Origin: Gimesia fumaroli
GTDB taxonomy: Bacteria > Planctomycetota > Planctomycetia > Planctomycetales > Planctomycetaceae
Direction of reading: 5' to 3'
Assembly: GCF_007754425.1 (NCBI RefSeq)
Contig: NZ_CP037452.1
Span: 372,001 to 436,000, forward strand
Length of the DNA stretch: 64,000 nt
The notes below the pieces were generated by a model, which saw only the letters and a list, made by a program, of their open reading frames with translations, searched no databases and was not told the origin of the DNA. Position 1 is the first letter of the stretch; each line of letters opens with the position of its first letter. This document shows, in pieces, positions 54,244 to 64,000 of this stretch. Made by a program: the position numbers and the translations under genes.

Positions 54244-54506
54244 GAAAAATCGATATTCAGAAAAAATGAGCAGAGATAGTTCTTATCCATAAGTGGCAGA
54301 CTGCTAAAATCATAGCACCTTGGCTGAAGAAACAGAAACTTCGGTTTTTTTTCTTCGCAAATTTCTGATAAAAGGTATAAGATCCGGCATTGATCGTTTT
54401 AAATGGAATAATTTCGATAACCGGTTTGATCGATGTGGTGAATTGATATTAATCAGATCAATATCAGCAAGTATAACTGACAGGACTCCCCGACCTAAGG
54501 AACAAC

Positions 54507-55604
54507 ATGAGCAAGGACTATCTCGCTGCCCGGCAAAAGAAATTGATTTCACAGCTAAAACGGATTGGCGCAGAGGCACTGCTGGTAACCAGCGAAACGA
54601 ATGTGACCTATCTGACTGGCTTCAGCGGCGATTCGAGTTATTTGCTCATCGGTAAAAGCCAGACTGTTTTAATCAGCGATGGTCGCTATACAACTCAGCT
54701 TGAAGAAGAATGTCCCGGCCTGGATGTTTATATCCGTAAGGCGACAGAGCCAATGACGGCGGCTCTCGAAAAAGTACTTAAAAAATCGCATCTTCCCAAG
54801 TTAGGGTTTGAAAGCCACGTCGTAACCTGTGATTTACTGGATGCATTAAGCGGTCTCTCGCCTGCCGTTCAGTGGATCCCTGTTTCCGGTCTGGTCGAAG
54901 AATTACGGATGATCAAAGACGCGTCCGAAATTCAGGAGATCCGCGAAGCGGTTTCTCAGGCACAGCGGGGCTATGAAGTGTTTCGTGCCATGCTGACCGA
55001 CGAGATGACCGAACTTCAGGGAGCCCATGAACTGGAGCATGCGATGCGCCGTTTTGGAGCACGTCAGGCTGCCTTTGATCCGATTGTTGCTGTCGGGGAA
55101 CGAGCCGCTCTGCCACATGCCATACCCACTCAGAAGCAGATGGGAGAATCGCCTTTTTTGTTGGTCGACTGGGGAGCCATGACACAGAAAGGCTATCGAA
55201 GTGATTTAACCCGCATGATTATCCACGGACGTGCTTCCGCCAAATTGGAAAAAGTTTACCAGACCGTTCTGAAGGCCCAGGTGGCAGCCATCAAAGTAAT
55301 CCGTCCTGGCGTATCCTGTCAGGAAGTCGATCAAACCGCACGTACCATCATTCAAAAAGCGGGCTTTGGAAAACAGTTCACACACAGTCTGGGTCATGGG
55401 ATCGGCCTGGATATTCATGAAGGGCCTCGATTGGGAGGGAACATTGCCATGGAATTAAAGCCAGGCATGATCGTGACGGTCGAACCCGGCATCTATCTAC
55501 CCGGATGGGGCGGAGTCCGAATTGAAGATGATGTCTTAGTTACTCGAACCGGTCATGATGTTCTCACAAGTGTTCCAAAGGACTTTGAGTCTGTCATCTT
55601 ATGA
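54507..55604 (+). CDS. Xaa-Pro aminopeptidase (M24B family)
   Basis: A 365-residue metallopeptidase with the creatinase N-terminal domain (residues 1-130) and a pita-bread catalytic domain. All metal ligands are visible: D221 (LLVDWGA), D233 (YRSDLTR), H297 (HSLGHGIGLDIHEG), E326 (VTVEPGIY) and E340 (VRIEDDVLVT). The enzyme removes N-terminal residues before proline, using Mn or Co. It is cytoplasmic (no signal). Length fits the shorter bacterial PepQ/PepP-like type. Divergent from the P-type ATPase gene. Confidence 0.94.
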   Translation: MSKDYLAARQKKLISQLKRIGAEALLVTSETNVTYLTGFSGDSSYLLIGKSQTVLISDGRYTTQLEEECPGLDVYIRKATEPMTAALEKVLKKSHLPKLGFESHVVTCDLLDALSGLSPAVQWIPVSGLVEELRMIKDASEIQEIREAVSQAQRGYEVFRAMLTDEMTELQGAHELEHAMRRFGARQAAFDPIVAVGERAALPHAIPTQKQMGESPFLLVDWGAMTQKGYRSDLTRMIIHGRASAKLEKVYQTVLKAQVAAIKVIRPGVSCQEVDQTARTIIQKAGFGKQFTHSLGHGIGLDIHEGPRLGGNIAMELKPGMIVTVEPGIYLPGWGGVRIEDDVLVTRTGHDVLTSVPKDFESVIL

Positions 55605-56006
55605 TTTCAGATCAAGATGATTGCGATACTGTTCAGGTGAATATATATATTTTGCCGGTTCCTCGCTCTGATCGCGCGGGGCACTACAATCGTTAAAGAT
55701 GCACTGCCTTAGACTTAGGTCGCTTTCTGTAATCCATAAGTAAAACACACGTTGAGCGTGATTTTATTAGAGAAACTCCCCCTGTTTCGCTTGGTTTTCA
55801 AAGGTGATTTGGCTTAGAATCTCTACCTAAGCAAGTCGGGCAGGGTAGAGCGTGCGCGCAATCTGTGTGTTTGATCCCTTTCCAGATAGAGTCAGGTACT
55901 TTGAGTTTGAAACTGAAATGCGTTGCTGACGACAGTTTGCGTTGATATTCCCTCAGGATAACAGGCAATGCGAGTGCAGCTTGAGAATATGAAATAAGGT
56001 AGGTCA
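55605..56006. other. Gene-free interval upstream of accB
   Basis: A 400-bp region with no credible ORF between the aminopeptidase and accB, presumably the accB-accC promoter and leader. A ribosome-binding site AAGGTAGG lies just before the accB ATG. A weak CACG/CGTG hairpin near 55750 is too short to call as a terminator. No recognisable RNA. Confidence 0.4.
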
Positions 56007-56513
56007 ATGGCAAAAAACGAGGTGCCGAAAGGTGAACCGTTCGATTTGGACAAACTTCAAACACTGTTTGAAATGATGGAGAAGCACGGACTGACGGAAG
56101 TCAATCTGAAGCGTGGTGACGAGACCTGGAAATTAAGACGTGGTTCACAGGAGACCATTTCGATGGTTCCCGCAGCGATGCATCATCCCGTTCAGCATCA
56201 GCAGCCTGTTGCACCAGCGCCCCCTGTTGCTCCCGCGGCTCCACAGGAAGCGGCGGCTCCGGTAGCGGAATCAGGGCCCGTGATCAAGAGCCCGACAGTA
56301 GGTACATTCTATGCTTCTCCCAGCCCGGATGATCCTCCATTCGTGAGTGTGGGTTCAAAAGTCGGCGCCGATACGATTGTCTGCATTGTGGAAGCAATGA
56401 AAGTTTTTAATCAGATTCCTGCTGAGATGAACGGGACAATTTCCGAGATTTTGGTGAAGGATGGTGAAGCGGTCGAATTTGGCCAACCGCTGTTCAGAAT
56501 CACGCAAGGCTAA
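56007..56513 (+). CDS. accB: Acetyl-CoA carboxylase biotin carboxyl carrier protein
   Basis: A 168-residue carrier protein. The N-terminal helix-rich segment ([33 protein letters not shown]) is followed by an Ala/Pro-rich linker and a C-terminal biotinyl domain (about 90-168) with [19 protein letters not shown] and the biotinylation motif EAMKVFN (Lys at about residue 132). AccB carries biotin between the carboxylase and the carboxyltransferase in fatty acid synthesis. It is followed by accC with a short gap, the usual order. AAGGTAGG is a clear ribosome-binding site. Confidence 0.97.
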   Translation: MAKNEVPKGEPFDLDKLQTLFEMMEKHGLTEVNLKRGDETWKLRRGSQETISMVPAAMHHPVQHQQPVAPAPPVAPAAPQEAAAPVAESGPVIKSPTVGTFYASPSPDDPPFVSVGSKVGADTIVCIVEAMKVFNQIPAEMNGTISEILVKDGEAVEFGQPLFRITQG

Positions 56514-56602
56514 TGCCTTTTTGTAGAATGTTCGCAACGCTGTATATTAAACGGTCGCGACCATAATTTCAGATGTAGGTCCTTTTACCAAGTCAAAAAC
56601 AC

Positions 56603-57940
56603 ATGTTTCAAAGAATACTGGTAGCAAACCGAGGAGAGATCGCACTGCGGGTTATTCGCGCCTGTCGTGAAATGGGAATCGAAACCGTTGCGGTCTTCAG
56701 CGAAGCAGATCGGGATGCACACTATCTCTCGTTAGCTGATGAAGCCATTTGTATCGGACCACCGGCGGCAACAGACAGTTATCTGATGATCAATCGCATC
56801 ATCAGTGCGGCTGAAATCGGTAACGTGCAGGCCATTCATCCCGGTTACGGATTTCTGGCTGAAAACGCGCACTTTGCAGAAGTCTGTCGCAGCTGCAATA
56901 TTGAATTTATCGGCCCACCGCACGAAGCGATGGCTAAGCTGGGAGATAAGGTCTCCGCTCGCGAAATTGCGAAGGCAGCCAATGTGCATGTATCACCGGG
57001 AACCGAAGGTCTGGTAACCGATGAAACAGAAGCATTGAGCGTGGCGAAGGAAATCGGTTATCCGGTCCTAATTAAAGCGACAGCCGGTGGAGGTGGAAAA
57101 GGCATGCGGGTTGCCCGTAATGATATTTCCCTGAAAGCCGGCTTGAAAGCAGCTGCTGCAGAAGCAGAAGCCGCTTTCAAAAACGCTGGTGTTTACATCG
57201 AGAAATACATCGAAAATCCACGCCACGTCGAAGTCCAGATCATGGCCGACAACCATGGGAACGTGGTTCATCTCTGGGAGCGTGATTGCAGTCTGCAGCG
57301 GCGTCATCAAAAACTGGTGGAAGAGAGCCCGGCTCCCAATTTGCCACACTCAGTGCGCGAAGATATCTGTAAGGCCGCCTGCCGGCTTATCGAAACAGCC
57401 GGGTATACCAATGCCGGAACGGTTGAATTCCTGGTCGGGCCAGATAATCAGTTCTACTTTATCGAAGTCAATGCGCGAATTCAGGTCGAACATCCAGTGA
57501 GTGAACTGGTCACCGGCATCGATTTGATCAAACAGCAGATCAAAGTTGCTGCCGGGGAAAAACTGGATTTCAAACAGAAAAATATTCCCTGCCACGGTTC
57601 CGCGATTGAACTGCGGATCAATGCTGAGGATCCCGAAAATGATTTTCGTGGTTCACCCGGGAAAATTACAAAGCTGCGAGTTCCCGCTGGCCTGGGAGTC
57701 CGCTTTGATTCGCATATTTACGAGGGTTACACAGTGGGCCCTTATTATGATTCTCTGATTGGCAAACTCATCGTACATCGCCCCACTCGTGAAGAGTCGC
57801 TGGCGTGTATGAGGCGTTGTCTGGATGAATTCGTCATTGAAGGGATCAAAACTACAATCCCGCTGGCGAAAAAGATCTTTAATCACTCGGCATTCATCGA
57901 AGGTAAGGTCGATACCACATTTATCGAACGTACCTGGTAA
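56603..57940 (+). CDS. accC: Acetyl-CoA carboxylase biotin carboxylase subunit
   Basis: A 445-residue ATP-grasp carboxylase that carboxylates biotin on AccB using bicarbonate and ATP. Visible: [47 protein letters not shown] (ATP-grasp loop), [22 protein letters not shown] segment ([19 protein letters not shown]), the [14 protein letters not shown] catalytic motif and the C-terminal [18 protein letters not shown]. All are intact and the length is standard. It lies 90 bp downstream of accB on the same strand and is probably cotranscribed. Confidence 0.98.
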   Translation: MFQRILVANRGEIALRVIRACREMGIETVAVFSEADRDAHYLSLADEAICIGPPAATDSYLMINRIISAAEIGNVQAIHPGYGFLAENAHFAEVCRSCNIEFIGPPHEAMAKLGDKVSAREIAKAANVHVSPGTEGLVTDETEALSVAKEIGYPVLIKATAGGGGKGMRVARNDISLKAGLKAAAAEAEAAFKNAGVYIEKYIENPRHVEVQIMADNHGNVVHLWERDCSLQRRHQKLVEESPAPNLPHSVREDICKAACRLIETAGYTNAGTVEFLVGPDNQFYFIEVNARIQVEHPVSELVTGIDLIKQQIKVAAGEKLDFKQKNIPCHGSAIELRINAEDPENDFRGSPGKITKLRVPAGLGVRFDSHIYEGYTVGPYYDSLIGKLIVHRPTREESLACMRRCLDEFVIEGIKTTIPLAKKIFNHSAFIEGKVDTTFIERTW

Positions 57941-58161
57941 TTAAAGACCGAACGATTAAAGCGATGTGAAATCGGATCGTTTTGTATTGTAACAGACTCG
58001 TCAGATCACGCGTTCGCGCATCTAAGCTGAGTCCCTTGTCGGCAAAACGCCCTGATTAATAAGGCGAAGGTTCGCTCACTTCAATTTGTTGTATGGTACA
58101 TTTTCAAGTCTCGTTGCAGATCTAGAGGCTTTACTTTTAAGAAACAGGTACAGGAAGAATA

Positions 58162-59196
58162 ATGAAAGTCGGTATTTTAACAGGCGGTGGGGATTGTCCC
58201 GGTTTGAACCCGGTAATCCGCGGTGCGGTACGTGTAATCTGTAATGCAGGCGGTGAAGTTTACGGTTTACTCGAAGGCTGGCGTGGTGCCATTGAAGGAA
58301 ACTACATTGAACTGACTTCCGAAAACACAGATGACATCATCTTCAAGGGGGGGACCATCCTGGGTTCTTCACGCACAAATCCTTATAAGAATGCGGAAGA
58401 GGATGTTCCCAGAGTAATTGCAACACTTGAACATCTCGGCCTTGACTGTCTGATTGCTATCGGCGGAGACGATACACTGGGTGTTGCCAACAAGCTCTGG
58501 AATGATCATAAACTGCCTGTCATCGGCTGCCCGAAGACCATTGATAACGACCTCAGCTCGACAGATGTGACGTTCGGTTTTGATTCATCGATCAATATTG
58601 TCATGGAAGCGGTTGACCGTCTGCGTACGACTGCTGAGTCACATCGTCGCGTCATGGTTGTGGAAACAATGGGTCGACACGCTGGTTGGATTGCTTTGTT
58701 CTCCGGACTGGCAACAGCCGCCGACTACACGCTGGTACCGGAAGTCGAAATCGATATGGACCGGATGGTGGAAGTCTTAAAGCGACGGCGGGAAAAAGGC
58801 AAAAAATATGGCATCGTGATTGTCAGTGAAGGTGCACATTTCAGTGAAGCAGAAGGCGTCACCACACAGGATGGGGAAATCGATGATTTCGGTCACGTCA
58901 AACTCGGCGGCATCGGCGAAACCGTTGCCAAGTTAATCGAAGAACGAACTGGTTTCGAAACCCGACATGTGACACTCGGACACTTGCAGCGTGGTGGTTC
59001 ACCCAGTGCTTATGACCGCGTGCTTGGAACACGATGTGGTGTTCACGCCGGTTGGCTGGCACTGAAACACCACTTTGGCTACATGGTAGCACTGCGGGGA
59101 ACACAAGTGGTTCCTGTTGCTCTGGCAGATGCGGTCGGCGAAATGCGGGCACTGGAGCCCAACTTCCTTGAAGAAGCAGAAGTCTTTTTGAAGTAA
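58162..59196 (+). CDS. Phosphofructokinase, PPi-dependent signature
   Basis: A 344-residue PFK-A family enzyme converting fructose 6-phosphate to fructose 1,6-bisphosphate. The phosphate-donor site reads GGDDT at residues 101-105, with Asp104, and PKTIDND at 124-130, with Lys125. In ATP-PFKs these positions are Gly (GGDGS and PGTIDND). The Asp-Lys pair is the known signature of pyrophosphate-dependent enzymes, so the donor is probably PPi and the reaction reversible. Other landmarks: [31 protein letters not shown] and [21 protein letters not shown]. Transcribed alone and followed by a strong terminator. Confidence 0.92.
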   Translation: MKVGILTGGGDCPGLNPVIRGAVRVICNAGGEVYGLLEGWRGAIEGNYIELTSENTDDIIFKGGTILGSSRTNPYKNAEEDVPRVIATLEHLGLDCLIAIGGDDTLGVANKLWNDHKLPVIGCPKTIDNDLSSTDVTFGFDSSINIVMEAVDRLRTTAESHRRVMVVETMGRHAGWIALFSGLATAADYTLVPEVEIDMDRMVEVLKRRREKGKKYGIVIVSEGAHFSEAEGVTTQDGEIDDFGHVKLGGIGETVAKLIEERTGFETRHVTLGHLQRGGSPSAYDRVLGTRCGVHAGWLALKHHFGYMVALRGTQVVPVALADAVGEMRALEPNFLEEAEVFLK

Positions 59197-59224
59197 AGCA
59201 AATCCAAAGCGACAAACAAGACCC

Positions 59225-59250
59225 AGGCGCTGGCAACAGCGCCTTTTTTT
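59225..59250 (+). terminator. Rho-independent terminator after the phosphofructokinase gene
   Basis: A perfect 8-bp stem, AGGCGCTG (59225-59232) with CAGCGCCT (59237-59244), closing on a stable GCAA tetraloop, followed by six T residues. Confidence 0.95.
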
Positions 59251-59467
59251 ACGCCTTTGCTGAATTCTGATGGTGAACCAGGCCTGAATTTGGATTTTCT
59301 CTCCGAAGTGATGAATTACTTAACAATCTTATCTATTTGGCAATCTTGGGTTTCACGCTAGATAAACGTCCCCCCGCCTGTTTAAGATAGTAGAGAGATT
59401 CGTATCAGCTTATCCTGCCAGAGTGAGAAACGACCTTTCTCATTTGATTATCTTCCCGGAGGGACTA

Positions 59468-61081
59468 ATGACGTCACGGCGCTTGATCTACATTCATACC
59501 CCCATTTTTCTATGTTTATTCTGTCTGGCTTTCTTTTTAAGCCCTCCTGTTTCTGAAGCAGGCGAGGACGGGTTCAAGCCAATCTTCGATGGCAAGACCC
59601 TCAAAAACTGGGACGGCGATCCGCGTTTCTGGTCTGTCAAAGACGGAGCCATCACAGGCAGAACTACCAAAGAAAATCCGACCAAAGGTAATACATTTAT
59701 TATCTGGCGTGGTGGAACTCCCGGCGATTTTGAATTGAAACTCAAATATAAAATCATCAATGGTAATTCAGGAATACAATACCGTAGCTTCTCGGTTCCC
59801 GGTGCCGACAAATGGCGTGTGGGTGGCTACCAAGGTGACTTTGAAGCCGGCGATACTTATTCGGGCATTCTCTACGGCGAACGCTTTCGTGGCATTTTGG
59901 GTTTACGCGGGCAGAAGACCGTTATTGGAAAAGACCATAAACCCAAAGTCGTTGGTTCTGTCGGCGACACTAATGAGATTCAGCAGAAAATCAAAAAAGA
60001 AGACTGGAACGACTACCATATTATCGCCCGCGGCAATCACTTCATTCATAAAATCAATGGCGTGACAACCGTTGACGTGACCGATGAAGATGTCGAACAG
60101 CGACGGGAAGATGGCATCATCGCACTGCAGCTTCATCAGGGGCCACCCATGGTCGTGCAGTTCCGCGATATTGAGTTGAAAGAATTCCCGAAAGCAAACA
60201 AAACTTCTTCGACCGACGGCGCTAAAAAAAAAGTCGTTCTGATTGCCGGTAAAAAAAGCCACGGTTATGGAGCACACGAGCATCGTGCCGGGTGCATCCT
60301 GTTGGCAGACGCGTTGAACAAGAGTGGTTTGAATATGGAAGCCACTGTTGTCACCGAAGGCTGGCCTAAAGACTCCAGCATCCTGCAGGATGCCGATTCG
60401 ATCGTGATTTACTGCGATGGTGGTGGCCGTCACCCTTATAACGCCCATCTGGATGAGCTCAATAAGCTGGCCGAGAATGGCGTCGGCATGGTCAACATTC
60501 ATTACGGCGTCGAAGTACCAAAAGGGGAATCGGGAGACGCATTTTTACGCTGGATTGGTGGCTACTTCGAAGAATGGTGGTCGGTGAATCCTCACTGGAC
60601 CGCCGACTATCAGAGTCTGCCCGCTCATCCCATCTCCAACGGTGTTGAGCCGTTTGCCATCAATGATGAATGGTATTATCACATGCGGTTTCAGCCCGAG
60701 ATGAAAAACGTGCAGCCGATTCTGACAGCGATTCCTCCCAAAGAAACACTTAAACGCCCTGATGGACCGCATAGCGGAAATCCCGCAGTACGTAAGGAAA
60801 TTGGACAGCCCCAACACATGGCTTGGGCCTATCAGCGCCCCGATGGCGGGCGTGGCTTTGGTTTTACCGGCGGCCACTTTCATTGGAACTGGGGACACGA
60901 TGATTTTCGCAAACTGGTTTTGAATGCGATTGCCTGGACGGCCCATGTCGAAGTCCCTTCTCAGGGTATCGACTCTGCTCCTGTGACTGTCGAGCTGCTC
61001 GAGGAAAACCAGGATTATTCTAAACCAGATAACTTTAATCCTGCACGCATCAAAGCGATGCTCGCTGAGTGGAATCAATAA
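59468..61081 (+). CDS. DUF1080 plus ThuA-like fusion protein, exported
   Basis: A 537-residue exported protein with a signal peptide (about residues 1-28). The N-terminal half is a DUF1080 (3-keto-disaccharide hydrolase) lectin-like fold: FKPIFDGKTLKNWDGDPRFWSV, NSGIQYRSF and a C-terminal VVQFRDIELKEF strand. The second half (about 255-500) is ThuA-like, with a class I amidotransferase-type fold: LIAGKKSHGYGAHEHRAGC, VIYCDGGGRHPYN, HYGVEVPKGESGDAFLRWIGGYFEEWW and a final GFGFTGGHFHWNWG. Both domains occur in sugar catabolism via 3-keto intermediates. A near-perfect GGAGGGA precedes the ATG. It lies just upstream of the PVC-type cytochrome c protein and is probably cotranscribed. Confidence 0.93.
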   Translation: MTSRRLIYIHTPIFLCLFCLAFFLSPPVSEAGEDGFKPIFDGKTLKNWDGDPRFWSVKDGAITGRTTKENPTKGNTFIIWRGGTPGDFELKLKYKIINGNSGIQYRSFSVPGADKWRVGGYQGDFEAGDTYSGILYGERFRGILGLRGQKTVIGKDHKPKVVGSVGDTNEIQQKIKKEDWNDYHIIARGNHFIHKINGVTTVDVTDEDVEQRREDGIIALQLHQGPPMVVQFRDIELKEFPKANKTSSTDGAKKKVVLIAGKKSHGYGAHEHRAGCILLADALNKSGLNMEATVVTEGWPKDSSILQDADSIVIYCDGGGRHPYNAHLDELNKLAENGVGMVNIHYGVEVPKGESGDAFLRWIGGYFEEWWSVNPHWTADYQSLPAHPISNGVEPFAINDEWYYHMRFQPEMKNVQPILTAIPPKETLKRPDGPHSGNPAVRKEIGQPQHMAWAYQRPDGGRGFGFTGGHFHWNWGHDDFRKLVLNAIAWTAHVEVPSQGIDSAPVTVELLEENQDYSKPDNFNPARIKAMLAEWNQ

Positions 61082-61149
61082 ACAACTTTGGATTAAAATG
61101 AACCTCACGCCCGGGACATCAGCTAAAACATAAGAAGGAAACTGACTCC

Positions 61150-64000
61150 ATGAAGTATCGTTGGCTTGCGATTATTCCCGCCCTGTTTCTGAATACGACA
61201 TTCAACGTCGCGACCCTGTCTGCACAGACTGAACATGACCCCAATCAGGCTGTCCCCAGTTTATCGGTGGCTCCCGGCCTGCAGGCAACACTGTTTGCGT
61301 CCGAACCCAAAATCAGCAGTCCCTCCAGTATGGACGTCGACTCACAAGGCCGCGTCTGGATCTGTGAAGTGGTCAATTACCGCGCCAATCTGCGTGGGAT
61401 TCCGACCCGCAAAGAGGGTGACCGGATTCTGATTCTGGAAGATACAGACGCCGATGGAAAAGCCGATAAGATAACCGTCTTTTATCAGGGAAATGAAATC
61501 AACGGTTCACAGGGGATCTGTGTGTTGGGCAACAAAGTCATCGTTGCCGCTTCACCGAATGTGTTTCTCTTCACCGATGAAAACAATGATGGAAAAGCAG
61601 ACAAGAAAGAGTTGCTGTTTAAAGTTGCTGGTGGCGAGCACGATCATTCCGCCCATACTTCGATTTTTGGTCCCGATGGAAAACTGTACTGGAACTTTGG
61701 GAATACTGGAAAACAGGTTTTTGACCGTGATGGCAAACCGATTCTTGAAAGTGACGGACGTCCCGTTTTGGATAATGGTAAACCTTACTGGGGCGGCATG
61801 GTCTTCCGATGTAATCTGGATGGCTCTGACTTCGAAGTGCTGGGACATAACTTCCGAAATAACTACGAAATCACCGTCGATTCTTTCGGCACCCTCTGGC
61901 AGTCAGATAACGACGATGACGGTAACCGTGGCGTCCGCATCAATTATGTGATGGAATACGGAAACTACGGCTATCTCGATCAACTGACGGGGGCGCGCTG
62001 GAAGACGCCGCGAACTGGCATGCATGAGGAAATTCCCCTGCGTCACTGGCACCTGCGTGATCCGGGAGTGGTTCCAAACCTGTTGCAGACAGGTGCGGGC
62101 TCACCAACGGGAATCTGTGTTTATGAAGGTTCTCTTCTGCCGAAAAAATATCAGGGCGAAATTATCCACTCCGATGCCGGACCGAATGTGGTCCGCGCGT
62201 ATCCGGTTGAAAAAGAGGGCGCAGGCTACAAAGCCGAAATCGCCAACATCATCACCAGTGAAAAAGACAAATGGTTCCGCCCGTCCGATGTCTGTGTTGC
62301 CCCCGATGGGTCTCTGTTCGTTGCCGACTGGTATGATCCGGGCGTCGGCGGACACCGGATTGGAGATCAGGAACGGGGACGTATTTTCCGCATCGCACCT
62401 CCCAATACAAAATATCAATTTGACAAACTTGACCTGAGTACAATCGAAGGCGCGATTGCCGGAATCAAAAGCCCGAATCTGGCAACCCGCTATTTAGCCT
62501 GGAATAAATTGCACGATTTACAAGAGCAAGCAGAACCACAATTGGAAGTACTCTATCAGACTGACAACCAGAGGAACCGCGCTCGCGCCCTCTGGCTGTT
62601 GGCTGGTATAAAGGGTAAGTCAAACCAGTACGTCGAACGCGCGATCAAAGATGAGAATCCTGATATTCGCATCACCGGACTGCGCGCCGGCCGTCGTTAT
62701 AAGCTGGACGTGATTCCCTATGTGAAACATTTGGTGAAAGATCCCTCACCGCAAGTGCGTCGTGAGTGTGCCATCGCACTGCATCACAATCAATCCTCGT
62801 CCGCACCCGAGCTCTGGGTTACCCTGGCTGATCAATATGATGGAAAAGATCGCTGGTATCTGGAAGCACTCGGAGTCGGCATGGATGAGCAGGAGTCAAA
62901 ATTCATGTCAGCCTGGCTCAAGCAGGCAGGCGACAATTGGGATACTCCCGTTGGCCGCGATCTATTGTGGCGATCCAAGATTCCATTAGCTGTGCCTTAT
63001 CTGGTTAAAATCATCGAGAACCCGGATACGAAATTAGCCACGTTACCTCGCTATTTCCGTGCATTGGACTTTATTCCAGGGAAAGAAAAAAATACAGCGG
63101 TTGCAGAATTGGCTCTCATGAAAGAACCTGGAAACAAAACCCGGGAGACCTACATCATCGCAGAAGCCATTTCCCGAATGCCTGCGAACGTTGTGACACA
63201 GGATAAAAAGTACCAGCATGCATTGGCACAAGTCATCGACAGCAGCCGGGGGACTCCCGAGTTCACGAAGCTGGTCGAAAAGTTTAAGGCGTCTGACTAC
63301 TATCCCGAGTTGGTCGCGTTGGCCAGCCAGTCGGGTAAATCTCAGGCAGCCGTCGATGCAATTCGCGCGGCCTTGAGCCTGAAGCAGAATGCGTTGATCC
63401 GAAAATCGCTGCAGGAAAAAGCAGATACCGAAAAAGAACAGAATCAAAAGCTTGATCTGATCTGGGCTTTGGGAAGTGCCGGACATAATGGTGCTAATGC
63501 GATCCTGTTAAAAATCATCAAAGACAATCAGGAGCCGCTGGTCGATCGACGCGAAGCCGTCCGGGCGATTGCCAAGACTCGTTCCGGTGCACATGCGCTG
63601 CTTGATCTGGCAGAGAAAGGTTCTTTTGCCCCGCAATTAAAACAGACCGCTGCTGCAGCAATGTCTTCGACGATTATGAAAGATGTGAAAGAACGTGCGG
63701 CCAAACTATTCCCGGCACCTCCGACCAAAGACAATAAACCTCTGCCTCCGATCAATGTTTTAGCAGGGATGAAGGGAGATACACTGGATGGTCGGGTGAT
63801 GTTCAATACCAAGGGTACTTGTGCCAAATGCCATGTCGTGAATGGCATGGGTAAAGAGGTCGGGCCGAATCTGTCTGAGATCGGTAAGAAGCTGAGCCGC
63901 GAAGCGCTGTTCGAATCAATCCTCTATCCCAGTGCCGGGATCAGCCACAACTATGAATCGTATACACTGATTCTGGAATCGGGAAACGTTGTGAATGGGC
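61150..64000 (+). CDS. PVC-type cytochrome c dehydrogenase (membrane-bound dehydrogenase domain), partial
   Basis: An open frame of at least 950 residues that leaves the window at the right edge. Parts in order: signal peptide (about 1-25), a PQQ-dehydrogenase-like beta-propeller (35-430; GICVLGNKVIVAASPNVFLF, EHDHSAHTS, YWNFGNTG, WQSDNDDDGNRGVRINYVMEYG), a HEAT-like helical region (430-870; RNRARALWLLAGIKG, DPSPQVRRECAIALHHN) and the start of a heme domain with CAKCH at about residues 890-894 preceded by FNTKGT. These proteins are planctomycete-specific and probably oxidise sugars or alcohols in the periplasm with electron transfer to the heme domain. It follows the DUF1080-ThuA gene on the same strand. 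Confidence 0.94.
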   Translation, partial: MKYRWLAIIPALFLNTTFNVATLSAQTEHDPNQAVPSLSVAPGLQATLFASEPKISSPSSMDVDSQGRVWICEVVNYRANLRGIPTRKEGDRILILEDTDADGKADKITVFYQGNEINGSQGICVLGNKVIVAASPNVFLFTDENNDGKADKKELLFKVAGGEHDHSAHTSIFGPDGKLYWNFGNTGKQVFDRDGKPILESDGRPVLDNGKPYWGGMVFRCNLDGSDFEVLGHNFRNNYEITVDSFGTLWQSDNDDDGNRGVRINYVMEYGNYGYLDQLTGARWKTPRTGMHEEIPLRHWHLRDPGVVPNLLQTGAGSPTGICVYEGSLLPKKYQGEIIHSDAGPNVVRAYPVEKEGAGYKAEIANIITSEKDKWFRPSDVCVAPDGSLFVADWYDPGVGGHRIGDQERGRIFRIAPPNTKYQFDKLDLSTIEGAIAGIKSPNLATRYLAWNKLHDLQEQAEPQLEVLYQTDNQRNRARALWLLAGIKGKSNQYVERAIKDENPDIRITGLRAGRRYKLDVIPYVKHLVKDPSPQVRRECAIALHHNQSSSAPELWVTLADQYDGKDRWYLEALGVGMDEQESKFMSAWLKQAGDNWDTPVGRDLLWRSKIPLAVPYLVKIIENPDTKLATLPRYFRALDFIPGKEKNTAVAELALMKEPGNKTRETYIIAEAISRMPANVVTQDKKYQHALAQVIDSSRGTPEFTKLVEKFKASDYYPELVALASQSGKSQAAVDAIRAALSLKQNALIRKSLQEKADTEKEQNQKLDLIWALGSAGHNGANAILLKIIKDNQEPLVDRREAVRAIAKTRSGAHALLDLAEKGSFAPQLKQTAAAAMSSTIMKDVKERAAKLFPAPPTKDNKPLPPINVLAGMKGDTLDGRVMFNTKGTCAKCHVVNGMGKEVGPNLSEIGKKLSREALFESILYPSAGISHNYESYTLILESGNVVNG

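Overview
The window looks like planctomycete chromosome, most likely a Gimesia-like member of the Planctomycetaceae (inferred from gene content; not tested against a database). The markers are a sulfatase C-terminus, a DUF1559 prepilin-like protein, an FG-GAP/ASPIC (CRTAC1-type) lipoprotein, a DUF1080-ThuA fusion next to a PVC-type cytochrome c dehydrogenase, a Tat-exported Gfo/Idh/MocA oxidoreductase, CPFC-motif secreted proteins and many long secreted or TPR proteins. I see no rRNA, tRNA, CRISPR array, insertion sequence or prophage; it reads as stable chromosome with two possibly young spots, an AT-rich orphan gene at 38.4-39.1 kb and a 24-bp tandem duplication at 38.15 kb.

Layout. 0-5 kb: sulfatase end, then a MoxR / DUF58 / transglutaminase operon. 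5-12 kb: small lipoprotein, a degenerate metallophosphatase, a TPR protein with an FG-GAP lipoprotein, a DUF1559 protein and another small lipoprotein. 12-21 kb, all minus strand: Gfo/Idh/MocA oxidoreductase, a 627-aa protein of unknown function, a D-2-hydroxyacid dehydrogenase, two tandem CPFC paralogues, and two adjacent proteins sharing a DUF3299-like CCFG domain with different membrane anchors. 21.5-24.3 kb: a translationally coupled phosphonate-oxidation cassette (DUF5690 membrane protein, PhnY-like dioxygenase, PhnZ-like HD oxygenase). 24.4-26.5 kb: an ABC transporter of the MacB/LolD type with a histidine-rich periplasmic loop. 26.8-32 kb: LysM-L,D-transpeptidase, pyrE, pgi, a FabZ-like dehydratase and a HAD-family protein that lacks the nucleophile Asp. 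32-33 kb has no recognisable gene and precedes an HTH-receiver regulator. 33.8-38.1 kb: a glycosyltransferase, then SMP-30, aquaporin and PhyH genes.

38.4-50.3 kb: orphan gene, ExbB/TolQ-type channel, giant TPR protein, CE15-like esterase, a small membrane protein with an isoprenylcysteine-methyltransferase-like enzyme, a Fur/Zur regulator convergent with a ZIP transporter, an OprP-type porin and a secreted cysteine-rich protein. 50.6-59.2 kb: a diverged AroD-AroE fusion, a Zn/Cd P-type ATPase, an M24 aminopeptidase, accB-accC and a phosphofructokinase with PPi-type signature residues. 59.5-64 kb: DUF1080-ThuA protein and the PVC-type cytochrome c dehydrogenase, which runs off the right edge.

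Themes. Central metabolism (pyrE, pgi, pfk, accBC) lies among envelope and nutrient-scavenging genes. Phosphorus (phnYZ, OprP-type porin) and zinc (Fur-family regulator, ZIP, P-type ATPase, His-rich ABC permease) recur. Several proteins keep a catalytic fold but miss key residues (HAD protein, AroDE-like protein, metallophosphatase); these, the phosphonate cassette and the paired CPFC and CCFG families are the best leads for new biology.
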